64,000 nt of DNA, from positions 10,129,076-10,193,075 of the forward strand of contig CM049309.1 in NCBI GenBank assembly GCA_026874595.1. The letters are read 5' to 3'. The stretch is from Sipunculus nudus (Eukaryota; Annelida; Sipuncula; Golfingiida; Sipunculidae). Numbering within the stretch: the stretch's first letter is position 1; each line of letters starts with the position of its first letter. The position numbers were made by a program, and so were the translations under genes. A model generated the notes under the pieces. The model had not been told where the DNA came from, did not search any database, and saw only the letters and a list, made by a program, of their open reading frames with translations. This document shows positions 1-11,032 of this stretch, piece after piece.

Positions 1-793
1 AATAAAAAATCATTAAAAATCAGGAATTGTAGTAGCACCAGATCGGCCCTCTGACATTATGGCCAGCTTACTGGCTTGCCAGAGTGCCTGGACATCTAAC
101 TCTGAGGATCGTATAATAAGGCCCCAGGAGGATGCAAATATTTTTGTCATTTTTGACATCGCCTCATTGCTTACAAGTATCGTTCCACTTCAAATAAACC
201 CACTAGACCTTTTAATAAGGTTCTTATCTCTCCAACGACACCTACCATGTGTGTAAAATATTCCGTTATAACCCAATATATTTGTATATTGTTCTGCATG
301 TACGGGAGATTTCTGCCTAAGGTCTGCCTGCTGACTGTATGCAGAGATACGGTTATAAAGCGAGGCGTGGACTTGCAGGGCGGTTCTAAATTTTGCTTGT
401 GTCATGACTCAGTAGAGGGCCCTAACTGAGTCGTGTTTGTCACGGCTAGAATTGTAGGTGGTGCCCCCAAACTTGTGCAGCAGGTACAGACCATCAGTCC
501 CTATGATCATAGTAAGTTTTGTGAAAATCCACCCAATGGTTCCTGAGAATAAAGCTTCTAAGTGTTTATCTATAATCAGCTCCAAAACATCGAAAAATAG
601 ATCAAGGTCACCCATCTTCGAACTTGACCAAGATATTGTCGATATACATCTTTACTGAAGAAATAAAATTCTTATGGTGAATCCTTTTAGAGATATTACC
701 TCACAAGGTAAAAGTTAACAGACGCCAGACAGAGGGACAGACGGACACTTGGGTGACGACAATAGCCCATCAGCCTAAGGGCCGAGGGCTAAA
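1..793 (+). mobile_element. D-family tandem-repeat element, 3' part, cut by window edge
   Basis: This is the right-hand part of the same element family seen at 24,604-25,642. Shared blocks include the reading around the box at 460 (ggtggtgccccc), a TCAAGGTCA site at 602-610, a GACAGACGGAC-type tract near 730-750, and a terminal hairpin at 764-790 whose arms are TAGCCCATCAGCC and GGCCGAGGGCTA. The element ends in GGGCTAAAA. Its left end is outside the window, and the repeat unit is interrupted at about 36-448 by unrelated sequence. Assignment to Helitron-like elements is inference from the terminal hairpin and the CTAA end. Confidence 0.7.
45..421. mobile_element. Possible small insertion inside the D repeat
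   Basis: The D unit is broken here: sequence matching the D unit stops near 36 and resumes near 448. The intervening DNA is bounded by GGCCCTCT at 45-52 and its reverse complement AGAGGGCC at 414-421. No clear target-site duplication was found and the inverted repeat is only 8 bp, so the class is unknown. Confidence 0.3.
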
Positions 794-1564
794 AAGTAAA
801 TACATTTAGCATATTTAGCATATATTGCTGGTTCAACCATACATCCTTTCACAGACAATGATGCCATTTTATCTTTTGTGTCCTTCCATTCTATTCTACT
901 CTAAATGACCTTCACCTTTCTAATTTGTCTAATGACCTACAGCACTGAACTCTTACTAATGACAGTCTTAAAGAATTCCTTTCAATGACAATGTTGAACT
1001 ATATCAAATGACCCTGACCTTTGACAAGAAAACCTTGTCCTAAGGCCACCTGTTTGTGATTTCTTTATTAAACAGAAGAGATGTTGAAGCTAAATTTACT
1101 ACCCCTACAGGAACATAAGACATTTATTCATGGTAATATATGCTTAATATCTAATTTATGTAACAAAGTCACATTCAGTTGGAAATAAAGTTACATAAAA
1201 CAGTGACCCAGAGGGCAAAAATGTCCCAACTGAGGATGTCTGCAAGCTTAATTGGATGTCTGCATGGTTGGTGCTATATTCAATATATGGTGTGTTATAT
1301 ATAGTAACTATAACCTTTAATAGTGCAAATCATGCCTCAGTCACTGAGCATGTGTAAATGCCTACTGATGGATCATTGCCTGTGGGATATAATAACGTAC
1401 TGAACCTTAAGGGGAGTTCCACTTGATGGATGTCCATAGATTACTCGGAGGCAAGAAACCTTCATCTAATGAGGAACATCACTAACAAATGTGAATAAAA
1501 CCAAAATATATTTATAGTCCCATCATGGTAATAAAAGAGGACATTACCTCTGTGAAGATAATAT
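794..1564. other. Non-coding stretch
   Basis: No gene is visible. At 900-1,030 there are repeated ATGACC/TGACCT words of the kind found in several dispersed repeats of this window, probably an old repeat remnant. Confidence 0.5.
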
Positions 1565-1574
1565 ATCCAGTAAC

Positions 1575-1800
1575 ACTGTACTGCAGAGATAAATATTAAC
1601 TTTATTTTACAAAGTCTGTACAATTAGTTATTATAACTAATATTAGCACTCTCAATGGCTGAAGTGGTGGCCTTCAGGAGTTTCTGGAGGTGGAGGAAAC
1701 CAGAGAACCCTGAGTAAATAACTGACCTTGGAGGGACCACTACAACCTGTTATCATAGCCACATCCAGTATCAAACCGAGGTGGCCAACAAAGAAAGTGG
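1575..1800 (-). mobile_element. tRNA-derived SINE (old copy)
   Basis: This copy aligns by eye with the SINEs at 30,893-31,122 and 31,204-31,433. On the minus strand a degraded B-box-like segment (CGGTTTGATACTGG, about 1,766-1,779) is followed by a body containing GGTTTCCTCCACC. Next come the palindrome TTAGTTATTATAACTAA, then TTGTACAGA and an AATAAAG-rich tail. The GGTTTCCTCC core occurs in several ancient animal SINE superfamilies; I cannot say which one. The A box is not clearly preserved here. Confidence 0.6.
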
Positions 1801-2414
1801 AGCATTTTTAATGGAGCAAAATACCAGATGGAAAAAGTACTATGATCCTATAGTCTGTTCCAAATACTGGCTCAGAAAGTCTTTTTTTTATCTTAATATT
1901 TTGCTATAATTATTATATGTCTGCAAGGTGGCGATGTATTATGTTTCAATTACTGCTGGTTTACTGGTTACCTTGTTAGTTAGCAACTTTACTCAGAAAG
2001 TTTACAACAGATTTTTATGAATTTCTGTGTCCAGCTAGGGTTACAACCAGGAAACAATCCATTAAACTTTGGAGGTAACCTGGATCGAAATGTTTCCTAA
2101 TAAATGAATTTTAACAATTGTAAGAAAGAGTCATATAACCAAATCACTGTTTATCCTGCTTAAAGGTGTGAGGTTTTAACTGGTGTTGGGGGGCATGCAG
2201 TTTTATTCTTGCCCACAGAGCTGACCTACCGGTAGCTGTTATATATCCCTTTCACCAATTGGAATGATGTGTTTCGATTGTACAAAAGTGGATGAGCCAG
2301 CATCAAATCATGACAAAAAGAAGCCATCATAATGGAACAAAAACATTTGTTAAGAGAAATATGTTTATCAATACTTCACAATGGCTCTCATCACATGGCC
2401 ATCATCATAAGTAA
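1801..2414. other. Non-coding stretch
   Basis: AT-rich DNA in which I see no gene, RNA or recognisable repeat. Confidence 0.5.
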
Positions 2415-3030
2415 GAATTATTGGTGTTACTTTTTTATTCACATGCATCCATGGAAGCCCATGTAATGGCAATGTGCAAGGCTTCATACATACATATTCA
2501 TAATATCAGTAAAATAACCAAATTTATGAACAGAGGGTCTTCAGGGCAAATATTTTATTCTTTTATTATTTCAAAATTAGATTACTGCAAAGCAATCTTA
2601 TGTGAAATTCCCTCATCATTAGTAAATCAACTCCAAAGTATACAGAATGCTGTGGCAAGAATTGTTTTTGGCTCTCCAAAATCAGCTCATATATAATACA
2701 CCAATTTTGTATTCTCTGCATTGGTTGCCCATTGAGCAAAGGGTAAAATTTGAAATGTTAATTCTTGTTTTTAGGGCAATAAATAATTAGGCTCCTCATT
2801 AAATGCAAGAGCTTATTCACTGATACACCCCATGTAGAAGGCTTACTTTAGCGGCTAAAAACTTACTGATTATGTTCTTTATCAAATCAACCTGTGTGCA
2901 AAATCAGGCGTTCAATGTTGTTGGCCCTTAACTGTGGAATGACCTACCAGTTACTCTAAGAGAACCCATGCACCAGTCTCTCAGAATTTAAACTAAATAC
3001 ATATTTGTTCATGGAATAATTTAATGCATA
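2415..3030 (+). pseudogene. Degenerate non-LTR retrotransposon (LINE) reverse transcriptase, C-terminal end
   Basis: A broken reading frame matches the conserved C-terminal part of the reverse transcriptase ORF of CR1/Jockey/L2-type non-LTR retrotransposons. The readable blocks, in order, are SHASMEAHV, FIISKLDYCKAILCEIPSS, LQSIQNAVARIVFGSPKSAH, then in other frames LHWLPIEQRVKFEML and FNVVGP*LWNDLPVTLREP. The order and spacing are those of the family. There are several stop codons, at least two frameshifts (one at a T run near 2,430), and no upstream catalytic FADD region, so it is a dead 5'-truncated copy. Target-site duplications were not identified. Confidence 0.88.
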
Positions 3031-3659
3031 GATATTTTTATACCATGTTTTACATATTGACAGTGAAATGTTTGAACATTTAAGTGAAATGTTGAAAACT
3101 TTAACAGATAAAGGAAATATTGATTTATAGATGTCTCATTTAATATTGAAAAATAAAAAATTGAAATATTGAAAATGATTTCCTTATGGACATTAAAAAA
3201 AAACCTAAAAGATTAACTAATTAAGTTCAGTAGGGAATCTTGGTATACATTTATTGTTATTTAAGGTTATAGTACGGCTTTTGTTTCTTAGTGCCAAAGT
3301 GCCAGTAGTATTCAAACTTTGAATGATTGAGATATTTAAATATTTCTCCTTTTAATGAAACATTATTGAATCATATTTTAGCATTTTCCTATGAAAACGC
3401 TTACATCCATATTTGCACTACCTCTGCTGTATGAGGATATACACAGGAATGATCCAGTATAATTATTGTCTTCCTCACACATTGTGTGTTTACCTGAATG
3501 AACACCAGATGTTGCTGATAAGCAGAGGCTGTATGACTGTAATTAACAGTCTAATGAAGACATTTTGAGGTATCCCATTCTTAATGAAAATTCATTTTTG
3601 TCTCTTTCTTGCCTGAAAACTCAAATCATATTATTTTTTTTTGGTTTCATTTGTTTTAG
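3031..3659. other. Non-coding stretch before a possible exon
   Basis: AT-rich DNA without recognised features, apart from a long pyrimidine-rich tract at 3,631-3,657 that could serve as the splice acceptor of the following exon candidate. Confidence 0.4.
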
Positions 3660-3774
3660 ATACATACACAGAGATCAAATTAAAACATTTGTTTCTGATG
3701 AAAACCTTGATGGAAATGATGCTCACAGAAAAGTAATAGAAAGACACATGATTCAACACCTAAACAAAGAATGA
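3660..3774 (+). CDS. Candidate terminal coding exon, protein family unknown
   Basis: A strong acceptor-like tract (a T-rich run ending TTTGTTTTAG at 3,650-3,659) precedes an open frame that starts in phase 2 and runs to a TGA at 3,772-3,774. The peptide begins YIHRDQIKTFVSDENLDGND and ends HMIQHLNKE; it is hydrophilic and unlike low-complexity intergenic translation. I recognise no family. No polyadenylation signal is obvious within about 100 bp, and no partner exon on the plus strand was found upstream in the window, so upstream exons would have to lie to the left. It could equally be a chance open frame of 38 codons behind a cryptic acceptor. Confidence 0.3.
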
Positions 3775-4443
3775 AAACAGGATATTAAGTCTGGGCCACA
3801 AGAAAGATTGAAAGCAAAACATTAATGAAGGAAAATAATTGAAAATATGCGCAAGTCAGTGTTTCTTTGACATTCTGATGGATGGGGGTAAAAATGGCAA
3901 AATAATCGCCGGTCAGACACAGATGGGAAAATGGTAAAAGAAACAGGCTGGCAACATGTCTGATATGGTTTTGCTCAAAATGAGCCAATCTAAGATGATT
4001 TATAATGTTTTTTTTTTTGTGTTTGTTCTGCTTTAAGATAAAACTCTTGGCTGGTCTTGAAGAGGCAGCTGCTAATTAAAATAATTCTAAAAATAGCCAT
4101 ATAAGCCACACAGGCATATCTATAGCTGAGGATTAGACCACTTTTGCTGTTGGATTTATTTACTAGGCTACAAGATTCTCTACTTGATAACTAATGCAGA
4201 TAAGTGTGTTGCCAATAGTAGCCTTAACCACTTGACTACAGCTCAAACAATGGTATCAGATAACAGCCAATCCTGCAATGTTACTTAAAAGTACTACCAT
4301 ATTATTTGCAACCAAAGTTTTATATCAGAGCACATCAGCATCATTAAAGGAGCCCTATCATCTCTCTCACCTTTATAAACTACAGGTAATCCCTTTGAGC
4401 TTTTATAGAAACAGGTCAGAAAATGTGGATATCACCTCACACA
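3775..4443. other. Non-coding stretch
   Basis: No gene or recognised repeat seen. Confidence 0.45.
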
Positions 4444-4492
4444 GGCTGCTTGATTTGTTAATAGTGTGAGGCTGCTTGATTTGTTAATATCA
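4444..4492 (+). repeat. 26-bp tandem duplication
   Basis: GGCTGCTTGATTTGTTAATA occurs at 4,444 and again at 4,470: a simple two-copy duplication at the left edge of the dispersed repeat that follows. Confidence 0.8.
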
Positions 4493-4760
4493 ATGTGTTT
4501 ATAATATGTAGGGGCCCACCAAAATATTAAAAAAAAACTCAACAAGGGCATCTTGTGACAAGTCAAATAAGTCAGAGCTTTGCAAGTGGTGTTTGCAACA
4601 AGTGACCTTTCCCTTGCATATATGCAACCTACCACCTTAGGTTATATGTTTTTCCCGTTTGTCAACACAGCTGTGTTTTACAAACATGTTATTGATTAAC
4701 AAGTTCATACATTCTTCACAAAGGCATTATAAGAACTTTTTATAACCAGAATTACCCTTA
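4484..4760 (+). repeat. Dispersed repeat H, copy 1
   Basis: This segment matches, in reverse complement, 10,465-10,710. Shared landmarks in the same order are ATGTGTTTATAATATGTAG, a G/C run, CCACCAAAATA, TTAGGTTATATGTTTTTCC, TTGTCAACA, GCTGTGTTT, AACAAGTTCAT and TTATAAGAACTTTTTATA. No coding capacity or terminal repeats are evident; the class is unknown. Confidence 0.65.
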
Positions 4761-5711
4761 TATCATTAATATATACACAGAGGAAGCCAGAAATATAAAT
4801 TCTTTTTTCAAAAGGCAGGTGAATGGGCACCTTTAATTAACAACAATGTTTAATCAATACCTTTCAATTTAATCATCACCTAAATATATTAGTATAAATA
4901 TACTTCACATCTACTTGGGCCAAGCTTGTACACTGGGCATAACAAAAAATGCCTAGTTAGTTTATTGGCACAAAGATAAATATGGCAAGATATTTGTTGA
5001 AATTTATAGGAAAACTAGATCAGTAAAGCCCAAGTCTGTGTGCCAAGTAAAGACAAACTTTTAAGTAAAATAATTAGAATTTATATATAAAGTAGTCAGG
5101 AAAATCACCCAATTTTAGGTGTCCTGTAGAAGACATACACACTACATTACAGATAATGTATAAGTCCATCATCTAAATTGACACAATACCTAGAAGAGCG
5201 GTGACCATATGTGCCCCTGCACTGTAAATTTTCACCCTAGGGGTTAGCAACAACAACAGGTACTGACAAGGCAATAACCTTGAAAAGTAATTGACCAGGA
5301 AGGCACTGTACTGAGAATGGTTTATACTACCTAAACACTATTTGTGAGTTTATATCCCTGATGTCTCTGGCTGGCTTTTCAAGTGCATTGGATTACAACT
5401 TGATCTTCTCTCCAGATGTCTGTGTGGTACACAATGGACAGATGTTTTGGCCACATGCATACTATCTCCAGTCTGGCCAGTGATAACCTGACCAGAGGTC
5501 TCAGCCAGGCATTTATAGGAGGGATAGTTTGGACAACTTTCTTTCATATTAACTTATCTTTCTATCCATCTCCAACTTCTTTATTTCTTCTTGAGTTGAT
5601 CATTTCCCTGGGGATTTATTATAACTATTATCATCTCCTTAAAAATTATGAAACCCTTGGAATTTGTGGTGTGACCCTACGAATCCTGCAGAGTTCTGAA
5701 CAGGACATTTG
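4761..5711. other. Non-coding stretch
   Basis: No supported gene. A good acceptor-like tract ends at 5,415 in front of an open frame, but no donor or recognisable protein follows, so it is not called. Confidence 0.4.
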
Positions 5712-6125
5712 CAGAACTTTGTTCATGCAGAGACATTACAATTAAGTGCTATGTCATTTTTTGTTCAGAGATATGTCAAGTCATGTTACATTTTGTTCAG
5801 AGACATTACAAATCCTGTGACATTTTGTTCAGAGACTTTACAAATCCTGTAACATTTGGTTCAGAGAAATCACAAATCCTGTGACATTTTGTCCAGAGAC
5901 ATTACAAATCCTGTGACATTTTGCTCAGAGACATTACAAGTCCTGTGACATTTTGTTCAGAGACATTACAAATCCTGTGACATTTGGTTGAGAGACATTA
6001 CAAATCCTGTGACATTTGGTTCAGAGTAATTACAAATCCTGTGATATATTTTGTTCAGAGACATTACAAATCCTGTGACATCTTGCTCAGAGACATTACA
6101 TATTATGTGACATTTTTTTCAGAGA
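5712..6125 (+). repeat. 32-bp minisatellite, block 1
   Basis: Tandem, slightly diverged copies of a unit of about 31-32 bp. Each contains AGAGACATTACAAATCCTG followed by TGACATTTTGTTC. About 13 copies are readable. There are no unique spacers, so this is not a CRISPR-like array. The same unit reappears at 7,258-7,620. Confidence 0.9.
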
Positions 6126-6436
6126 TATTTAGACTGGCCCAGTCAATGAAATGGCTCTGACAGAGATATCAATTGTCTCTCACTGTGTCGTACTTAGTGT
6201 CGGTACTGCTACCACGTGGCAACTTACATAACTAATTACCATTCTCTGACCCTCTTATTTCATCGACTGGTAAACTTTGGCCGTACTGGACAGTCAGCGC
6301 CACACATTACCGCCTCACTGAACTAAGGTCTTTCCCAGTGACAAAAAGGAGTAATTATAGTGGTCTTTCCCAGAATCTATTTCCAAAACCAACATGGTTA
6401 ATTCAGTAACCGCCTATTATTGTGGGCTTCCAGCTT
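6126..6436. other. Unique DNA next to minisatellite
   Basis: No gene. Slightly richer in CpG than the surroundings (6,180-6,320), with a CACGTG E-box at 6,213-6,218 and TAATTA-type words. It may be unique sequence inserted into, or flanking, the minisatellite. Confidence 0.3.
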
Positions 6437-6462
6437 GCTATGTATGTATGTATGTATGTATG

Positions 6463-6504
<42 letters not shown>
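6437..6504 (+). repeat. Compound (TATG)n-(TA)n microsatellite
   Basis: Six or so TATG repeats run directly into a long TA dinucleotide tract. Confidence 0.95.
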
Positions 6505-6507
<3 letters not shown>

Positions 6508-7257
6508 CCATTTTATCAGTCTTAATATGTTAAGGTCCTCAGCTATTTGAGTACGGCAAGATTTTTAACACTATATTAAACCCTAAGCCCGAGAGAGTCA
6601 GTGTGTCACTGTTTATCAGGCCATTGCTTATCTCAGTAGGCCGGTTTTAAAATGCGTCTTCAGCTCTGCAAATCTGCTTGAGATATTCAGGTCCACAAGC
6701 GATGAATGCAGTCAAACTGTTATTTTCATGTACTGGCTGACTGAAACGATCACGACGTTCAGCGTGTTGGCAACTCAACAGTGGCAAAACTTTCATGTGT
6801 AACTTTAACACTAACAAATACACAGTACAAAATCGATGCGACATTGGTACAATACACTTAAATTTGCCCATGGACCGTATGTTTGAAAAGCAGAGATATA
6901 TCATAGGACACGAAGGTCCATGTATGGACTTTCTAAAAACATGCATGATTTCAGTGTGAATGTTACCAAGGGGGTTGAGCTGTCTATTGTCTATGGGACG
7001 CTGTTAGCCTCTTCATAGCAATGATGCCATTCACAGGAGGCCAGGTGGCCTGATATGCAAATGCAAGGGAATTGTCAGGAGCCTTGTGACGCCCTAATAT
7101 GCAAATATCAGGGATTCGCTATACGGATTCGCCATATGGACTTTACAGGGCTTTAGTGATAAGAGCAAGAACTGAGTTACGTCGCGTATATGGAATCAAG
7201 TTTCATTTGAAGCATTTTAGCAGTAAACATCAATACACTAAAGCCCAGGCAGGGCTA
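6505..7257. other. Spacer between the two minisatellite blocks
   Basis: About 1.1 kb of non-repeat DNA (from 6,126) separates two blocks of one minisatellite unit. It has an open frame on the minus strand (6,946-6,647, 99 codons) without splice sites, homology or upstream support that I can see. It also has a duplicated octamer segment, listed separately. Confidence 0.4.
7055..7106 (+). promoter_or_regulatory. Two perfect ATGCAAAT octamers in a 44-bp duplication
   Basis: ATGCAAAT lies at 7,055-7,062 and 7,099-7,106, each inside a related segment (GCCTGATATGCAAATGCA and GCCCTAATATGCAAATATC). ATGCAAAT is the classical POU-domain (Oct) binding site. Whether either is used is unknown. Confidence 0.4.
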
Positions 7258-7620
7258 AGAGACATTACAAATCCTGTGACATTTGGTTGAGAGAAATTAC
7301 AAATCCTGTGACATTTGGTTGAGAGATATTACAAATCCTGTGACATATTTCAGAGACATTAAAAATCCTGTGACATTAGGTTTAGAGAAATTACAAATCC
7401 TGTGACATTTGGTTGAGAGAAATTACAAATCCTGTGACATTTGGTTGAGAGATATTACAAATCCTGTGACATATTTCAGAGACATTAAAAATCCTGTGAC
7501 ATTAGGTTTAGAGAAATTACAAATCCTGTGACATATTTTGTTCAGAGACATTACAAATCCTGTGACATTTTGCTCCGAGACATTACAAATCCTGTGGCAT
7601 TTTGTCCAGTGACTGGACAA
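7258..7620 (+). repeat. 32-bp minisatellite, block 2, with 126-bp higher-order duplication
   Basis: Same unit as at 5,712-6,125. A segment beginning GAGAGAAATTACAAATCCTG at 7,289 recurs at 7,415 with its diverged subunits in the same order. This shows an exact 126-bp higher-order step, typical of unequal exchange or replication slippage. The minus-strand open frame of 65 codons here is merely the repeat read in one frame. Confidence 0.9.
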
Positions 7621-9119
7621 GTACTGTTACATTTTGTCCAGACATAAAAAGTATTTTGCCTTGTCTTTCAGAGATTTTTGTTGGGATATTTTCTTTAAGA
7701 GCATTATTAATGCTGTGGAGTTTGGTCTAGACAATATATATTCTGTGAATCTGTCCATTTAAAAATGTCCTGTTCAATTTTATTTGTAAGACACTTTTGC
7801 CTGTAGCATATTTTCTATGGTTTTATCAAGTAACGTTTGTCTTAGAATTTTTTTTTGCATCAGAGTGATTAAACAAGAGACAACGTCTAATGACATTGGT
7901 GCCTTATATCTGCAGCCGAAGTACAACGGAGGTATATAACACAGCGTTCTTAAAGCATGCCAGAACATCTCCCTCTCAATCATCAGTGCCGGAGTAATCC
8001 ATCTTACCACTGCGGATGCTGATTGAACAGTTGCTGCGCAGCCAAGTGGTGATAAATAACCCATGTGCAAGAAGATGAACCGCAAAATAGATTCTGTGCG
8101 GCGGTGATGGGGGCTGTCTGATGCTGTATCTTATCGGGATGATGGTGACTCTACTTGTTGCTGTTTCTTGTACACGCCTGACAGATTGTCTGTCTGTATG
8201 TAAAGTCACCACAAACATGCCGTTTTTCCTGTTCTAGACCGACAGGAAGACCTCAACCAGCAAGTAACTGTTACACAACAACATTAAGGATTCATTAATG
8301 CTAACTTTCATACTACACCGAACAAACAGTTTTTTCCATTAGTGTCTGCTTTAATTTTTGTTTGCCTATGCTCATTTAATTAAAATACCGTAGTTTTTTT
8401 TTTGCCAACTAGTAAGGTACCTTTTAAAGGTCAGCTTCTTAAATCCAATCATGTCTGAAGGCTGCATTTTTTTTAAAGTGGTAATATAGCCCACATTTCT
8501 TATTATAAAAAAATCCATCAAAGTACATCTGAATGATTATCATGCCAGTAAGAAGTGCATACTTTGTTACGAGAAAAAGTGCAGCATTGTATAATGAAAA
8601 AAAAAGCTAGCACTCCACAATAACTCAAAATTTATTAGACAAGCTTTGTTTGACTATCCACAATGGAGCAGCATTGTTTAAAAAAATTTCTATTGAGATA
8701 AATAATTCATGACAAATTTCTTCTCACTTTCTTTAAAGTTACATTTAATGGGCACATAGTATGTGAAAAAGATTTTTCACTATTTATTTTTTTCATAAAC
8801 CATTTACTGGACCCATGTATGTGGTATAAGGAATGAGACATGCAGTAAATTTGAATTCTCAGTGGAGAACTGGATCTGCATACTGTGCGTGGTACAGTGC
8901 TGTACGACCCCTATTGTAACAAGCAAATTCGTGGAATTTATGTCCCCCACTTCCACCTCAATATGTTTTAGTTTTCATTTTCTCCTGATGATGTCTTCAC
9001 CTGTCATAGTAACTGTGTTTTAGTTTTCAATGTCCCCTGAAGATGTCTTAACTTGTCAATTTTTTTTGTGAACTGAGAATAAAGGGGAAATTTTTGTTTT
9101 GTTTTGGAGCTTGGGATAA
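7621..9119. other. Non-coding stretch with an imperfect duplication
   Basis: Two overlapping minus-strand open frames (8,085-7,780 and 8,218-7,976) show no protein family, splice sites or codon signal I trust. At about 8,967-9,060 a segment of about 50 bp (GTTTTAGTTTTCA followed by CTGATGATGTCTTCACCTGTC) is imperfectly duplicated. Otherwise AT-rich and featureless. Confidence 0.4.
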
Positions 9120-9365
9120 AAAATTGTCAGACATGCATTCCCAAACCGATCCCAACCAAGGTATGAATGAGAGCAATCAGTGACCAAAATTTGAATGAAA
9201 TTTGATAATATTTAGGAAAGTTATCACACAGAAACAAAAACGTGATAGACAGACAGACAGATGGCCTGACAGACAAACCTAAAACAATGTCCCCCGTTCC
9301 GTTGAATCGAGGGACAATAATTATTACAATAGATGAAATTATTACAACGGGGGTCATAACAAATG
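9120..9365 (-). repeat. Dispersed repeat with GACA tract (family I)
   Basis: On the minus strand the segment contains GTTGTAATAATTTCATC, CGATTCAACGGAACGGGGGA, a GTCTGTCTGTCT tract, then TGTGTGATAACTTTCCTAA. The 'GACAGACAGACAG next to GGGGGACA' combination is typical of dispersed molluscan repeats (from memory, not verified). A weakly similar stretch, with TATCACACAAACAAAAC, occurs near 32,800. Confidence 0.5.
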
Positions 9366-10149
9366 CCCTATGCCCCTAGCTTAACACAAACATACATAAA
9401 TATATTTAATAAGTTAAAATGGAAATAAAGAATCTGATTAAGTTAACTATCCTGTCATCAAGACATTTGCAAAGTTTTCTCAAGTTTAATTAACATTTAA
9501 ATTAATTGAAAATTTGAAATTGGGTTAAATTTGACAAATCATACATCATGGTTAAAGTTTTATTTTTGGCAAGCAGCATTTTATCTTCATCAAATTCACA
9601 TTACTGAAGGGTTTAATTAGAATTAGGGTGAGGGGGCTTTTTTTCTGAAATCACAATGTGTTGCAGTTTGGCAGCTGTTGCACAGTTACTGATCAAAGAG
9701 GCACATGAAGCTGGTAAAGTCAGCAAATATGTTACTGTAAAACTTGGTCTAGTAGTTACGGTATGCCAGAAGAACAGCTGCCAGCCTGGTCTCCATTATA
9801 AGCAGAGGTGCTGGTGAAGCAAACTGAAAACTGACAGGGCATAACAAAATGCTTCATGACTGCAGTGATGCCAGCAGACACCTCCGGTGCTGCGTAGAGC
9901 TGGTTACCATCCATGGGCTTACTTTACCAATGACCTACTGATTAATGGGCTGCCAATGAACTTATGACAAGTAACAATCATTGCTCTTCGCTCCAGACCT
10001 TTATGACCTGTGGTGTAATAATACATGATTTGATTTCCATGACATGTTACCACCCGTAAATGTTGGCTCACCTGGATGGTGTTAGGAACCAAGTGGTGTT
10101 GCGGTCATTGATTGACAAGCTATAGGACTACAGTTTTTCATGGACCCCA
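9366..10149. other. Non-coding stretch
   Basis: No gene, RNA or repeat recognised. Confidence 0.45.
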
Positions 10150-10172
10150 TGTGTGTGTGTGTGTGTGTGTGT
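10150..10172 (+). repeat. (GT)n microsatellite
   Basis: About eleven GT dinucleotides in a row. Confidence 0.95.
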
Positions 10173-10464
10173 TTTTGTAAGACAACATAGTAACAGTTGG
10201 TAGCTGAGGAGCAGAGGTTTGCATGGTTGAGAAATTGGTGCTTGGTGGTGTAAGATCAACAGCTGGGTCTGCTCTGTAATTTTTTGCTTAAATTTTATCA
10301 TTTGTTATCATTTTAACATGCAGCATGCAATTAATACATTATAAGAATTAAGACATTAATTGTTTTGTTAGTTAAAGCCAGCTATTCACACACGTTTTCT
10401 ATAGAATTTATGTAATTTCTGGCTTACTTTCTGAGATCTGCTTACATACTGATGAACTCTATTT
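10173..10464. other. Non-coding stretch
   Basis: Nothing recognised. Confidence 0.4.
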
Positions 10465-10710
10465 AATTCCTATTATATAAACTTCTTATAACCCCTTTAT
10501 ATGAGCTTGTTTATCATCAAGCTGTAAGTAAACACAGCAATGTTGACAAGTGGAAAAAACATGTAACCTAAGCTGTTTGTTGCTTTTGTGAGGGAGTTAA
10601 AAAGGTCTATGGATGCTTGGTTATCAGACTCACCAGATTTCCTATGTTTGGTTATTTTGGTGGCCCCCCCCCCCCCAACATTATATACACATGGATATAA
10701 ACAAAATGAA
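10465..10710 (-). repeat. Dispersed repeat H, copy 2 (inverted)
   Basis: Reverse complement of the repeat at 4,484-4,760, with the same landmark order. In this copy the G/C run has expanded to a run of about 13 C at 10,663-10,676. Confidence 0.65.
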
Positions 10711-10860
10711 CATGTATGGTAGGATCTACCTTTTCAGGCCTATATTTATTAAAAGGTTCACGTTATCTTATTTAGCTAATAAAACATCAGATATCAGAAT
10801 AGGCTCCTTTAATGTGTTAACTGTAGAAGACTTTGAAGATGAGTATTGTAATTTTGTCTA

Positions 10861-11030
10861 CAGTGAAACATGTGTTATGAGACCACCCCCTTGGACTGTC
10901 AGACCAAAAGTGGTCTTAATTCAGGTGTCTTATCAGACAGGTCAGTTATAAATACTAATCTGAATGCTTTCAGTTCACCCAGGGTGGTCTTAATAGACAG
11001 GTGGACTTTCAGACATGTGTGTTTCCACTG
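10861..11030. mobile_element. TA-flanked MITE (Tc1/mariner-pogo-like)
   Basis: A 170-bp segment is bounded by inverted termini: CAGTGAAACATGTGTT at the left and its imperfect complement (GTGTGTTTCCACTG) at the right. It is flanked on both sides by TA (10,859-10,860 and 11,031-11,032). Interior matches such as GGTGGTCTTAATAGACAG are typical of a small non-autonomous element. TA duplication and CAGTG termini fit the Tc1/mariner-pogo group (family knowledge); no transposase is present. Confidence 0.65.
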
Positions 11031-11032
11031 TA

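Noticed and set aside
6647-6946. Minus-strand open frame of 99 codons
   Set aside because: No family, no splice sites, no codon signal; lies in a spacer between minisatellite blocks.
5712-7620. Regular short repeats resembling a CRISPR array
   Set aside because: Units are contiguous and diverged with no unique spacers, and the DNA is eukaryotic; it is a minisatellite.
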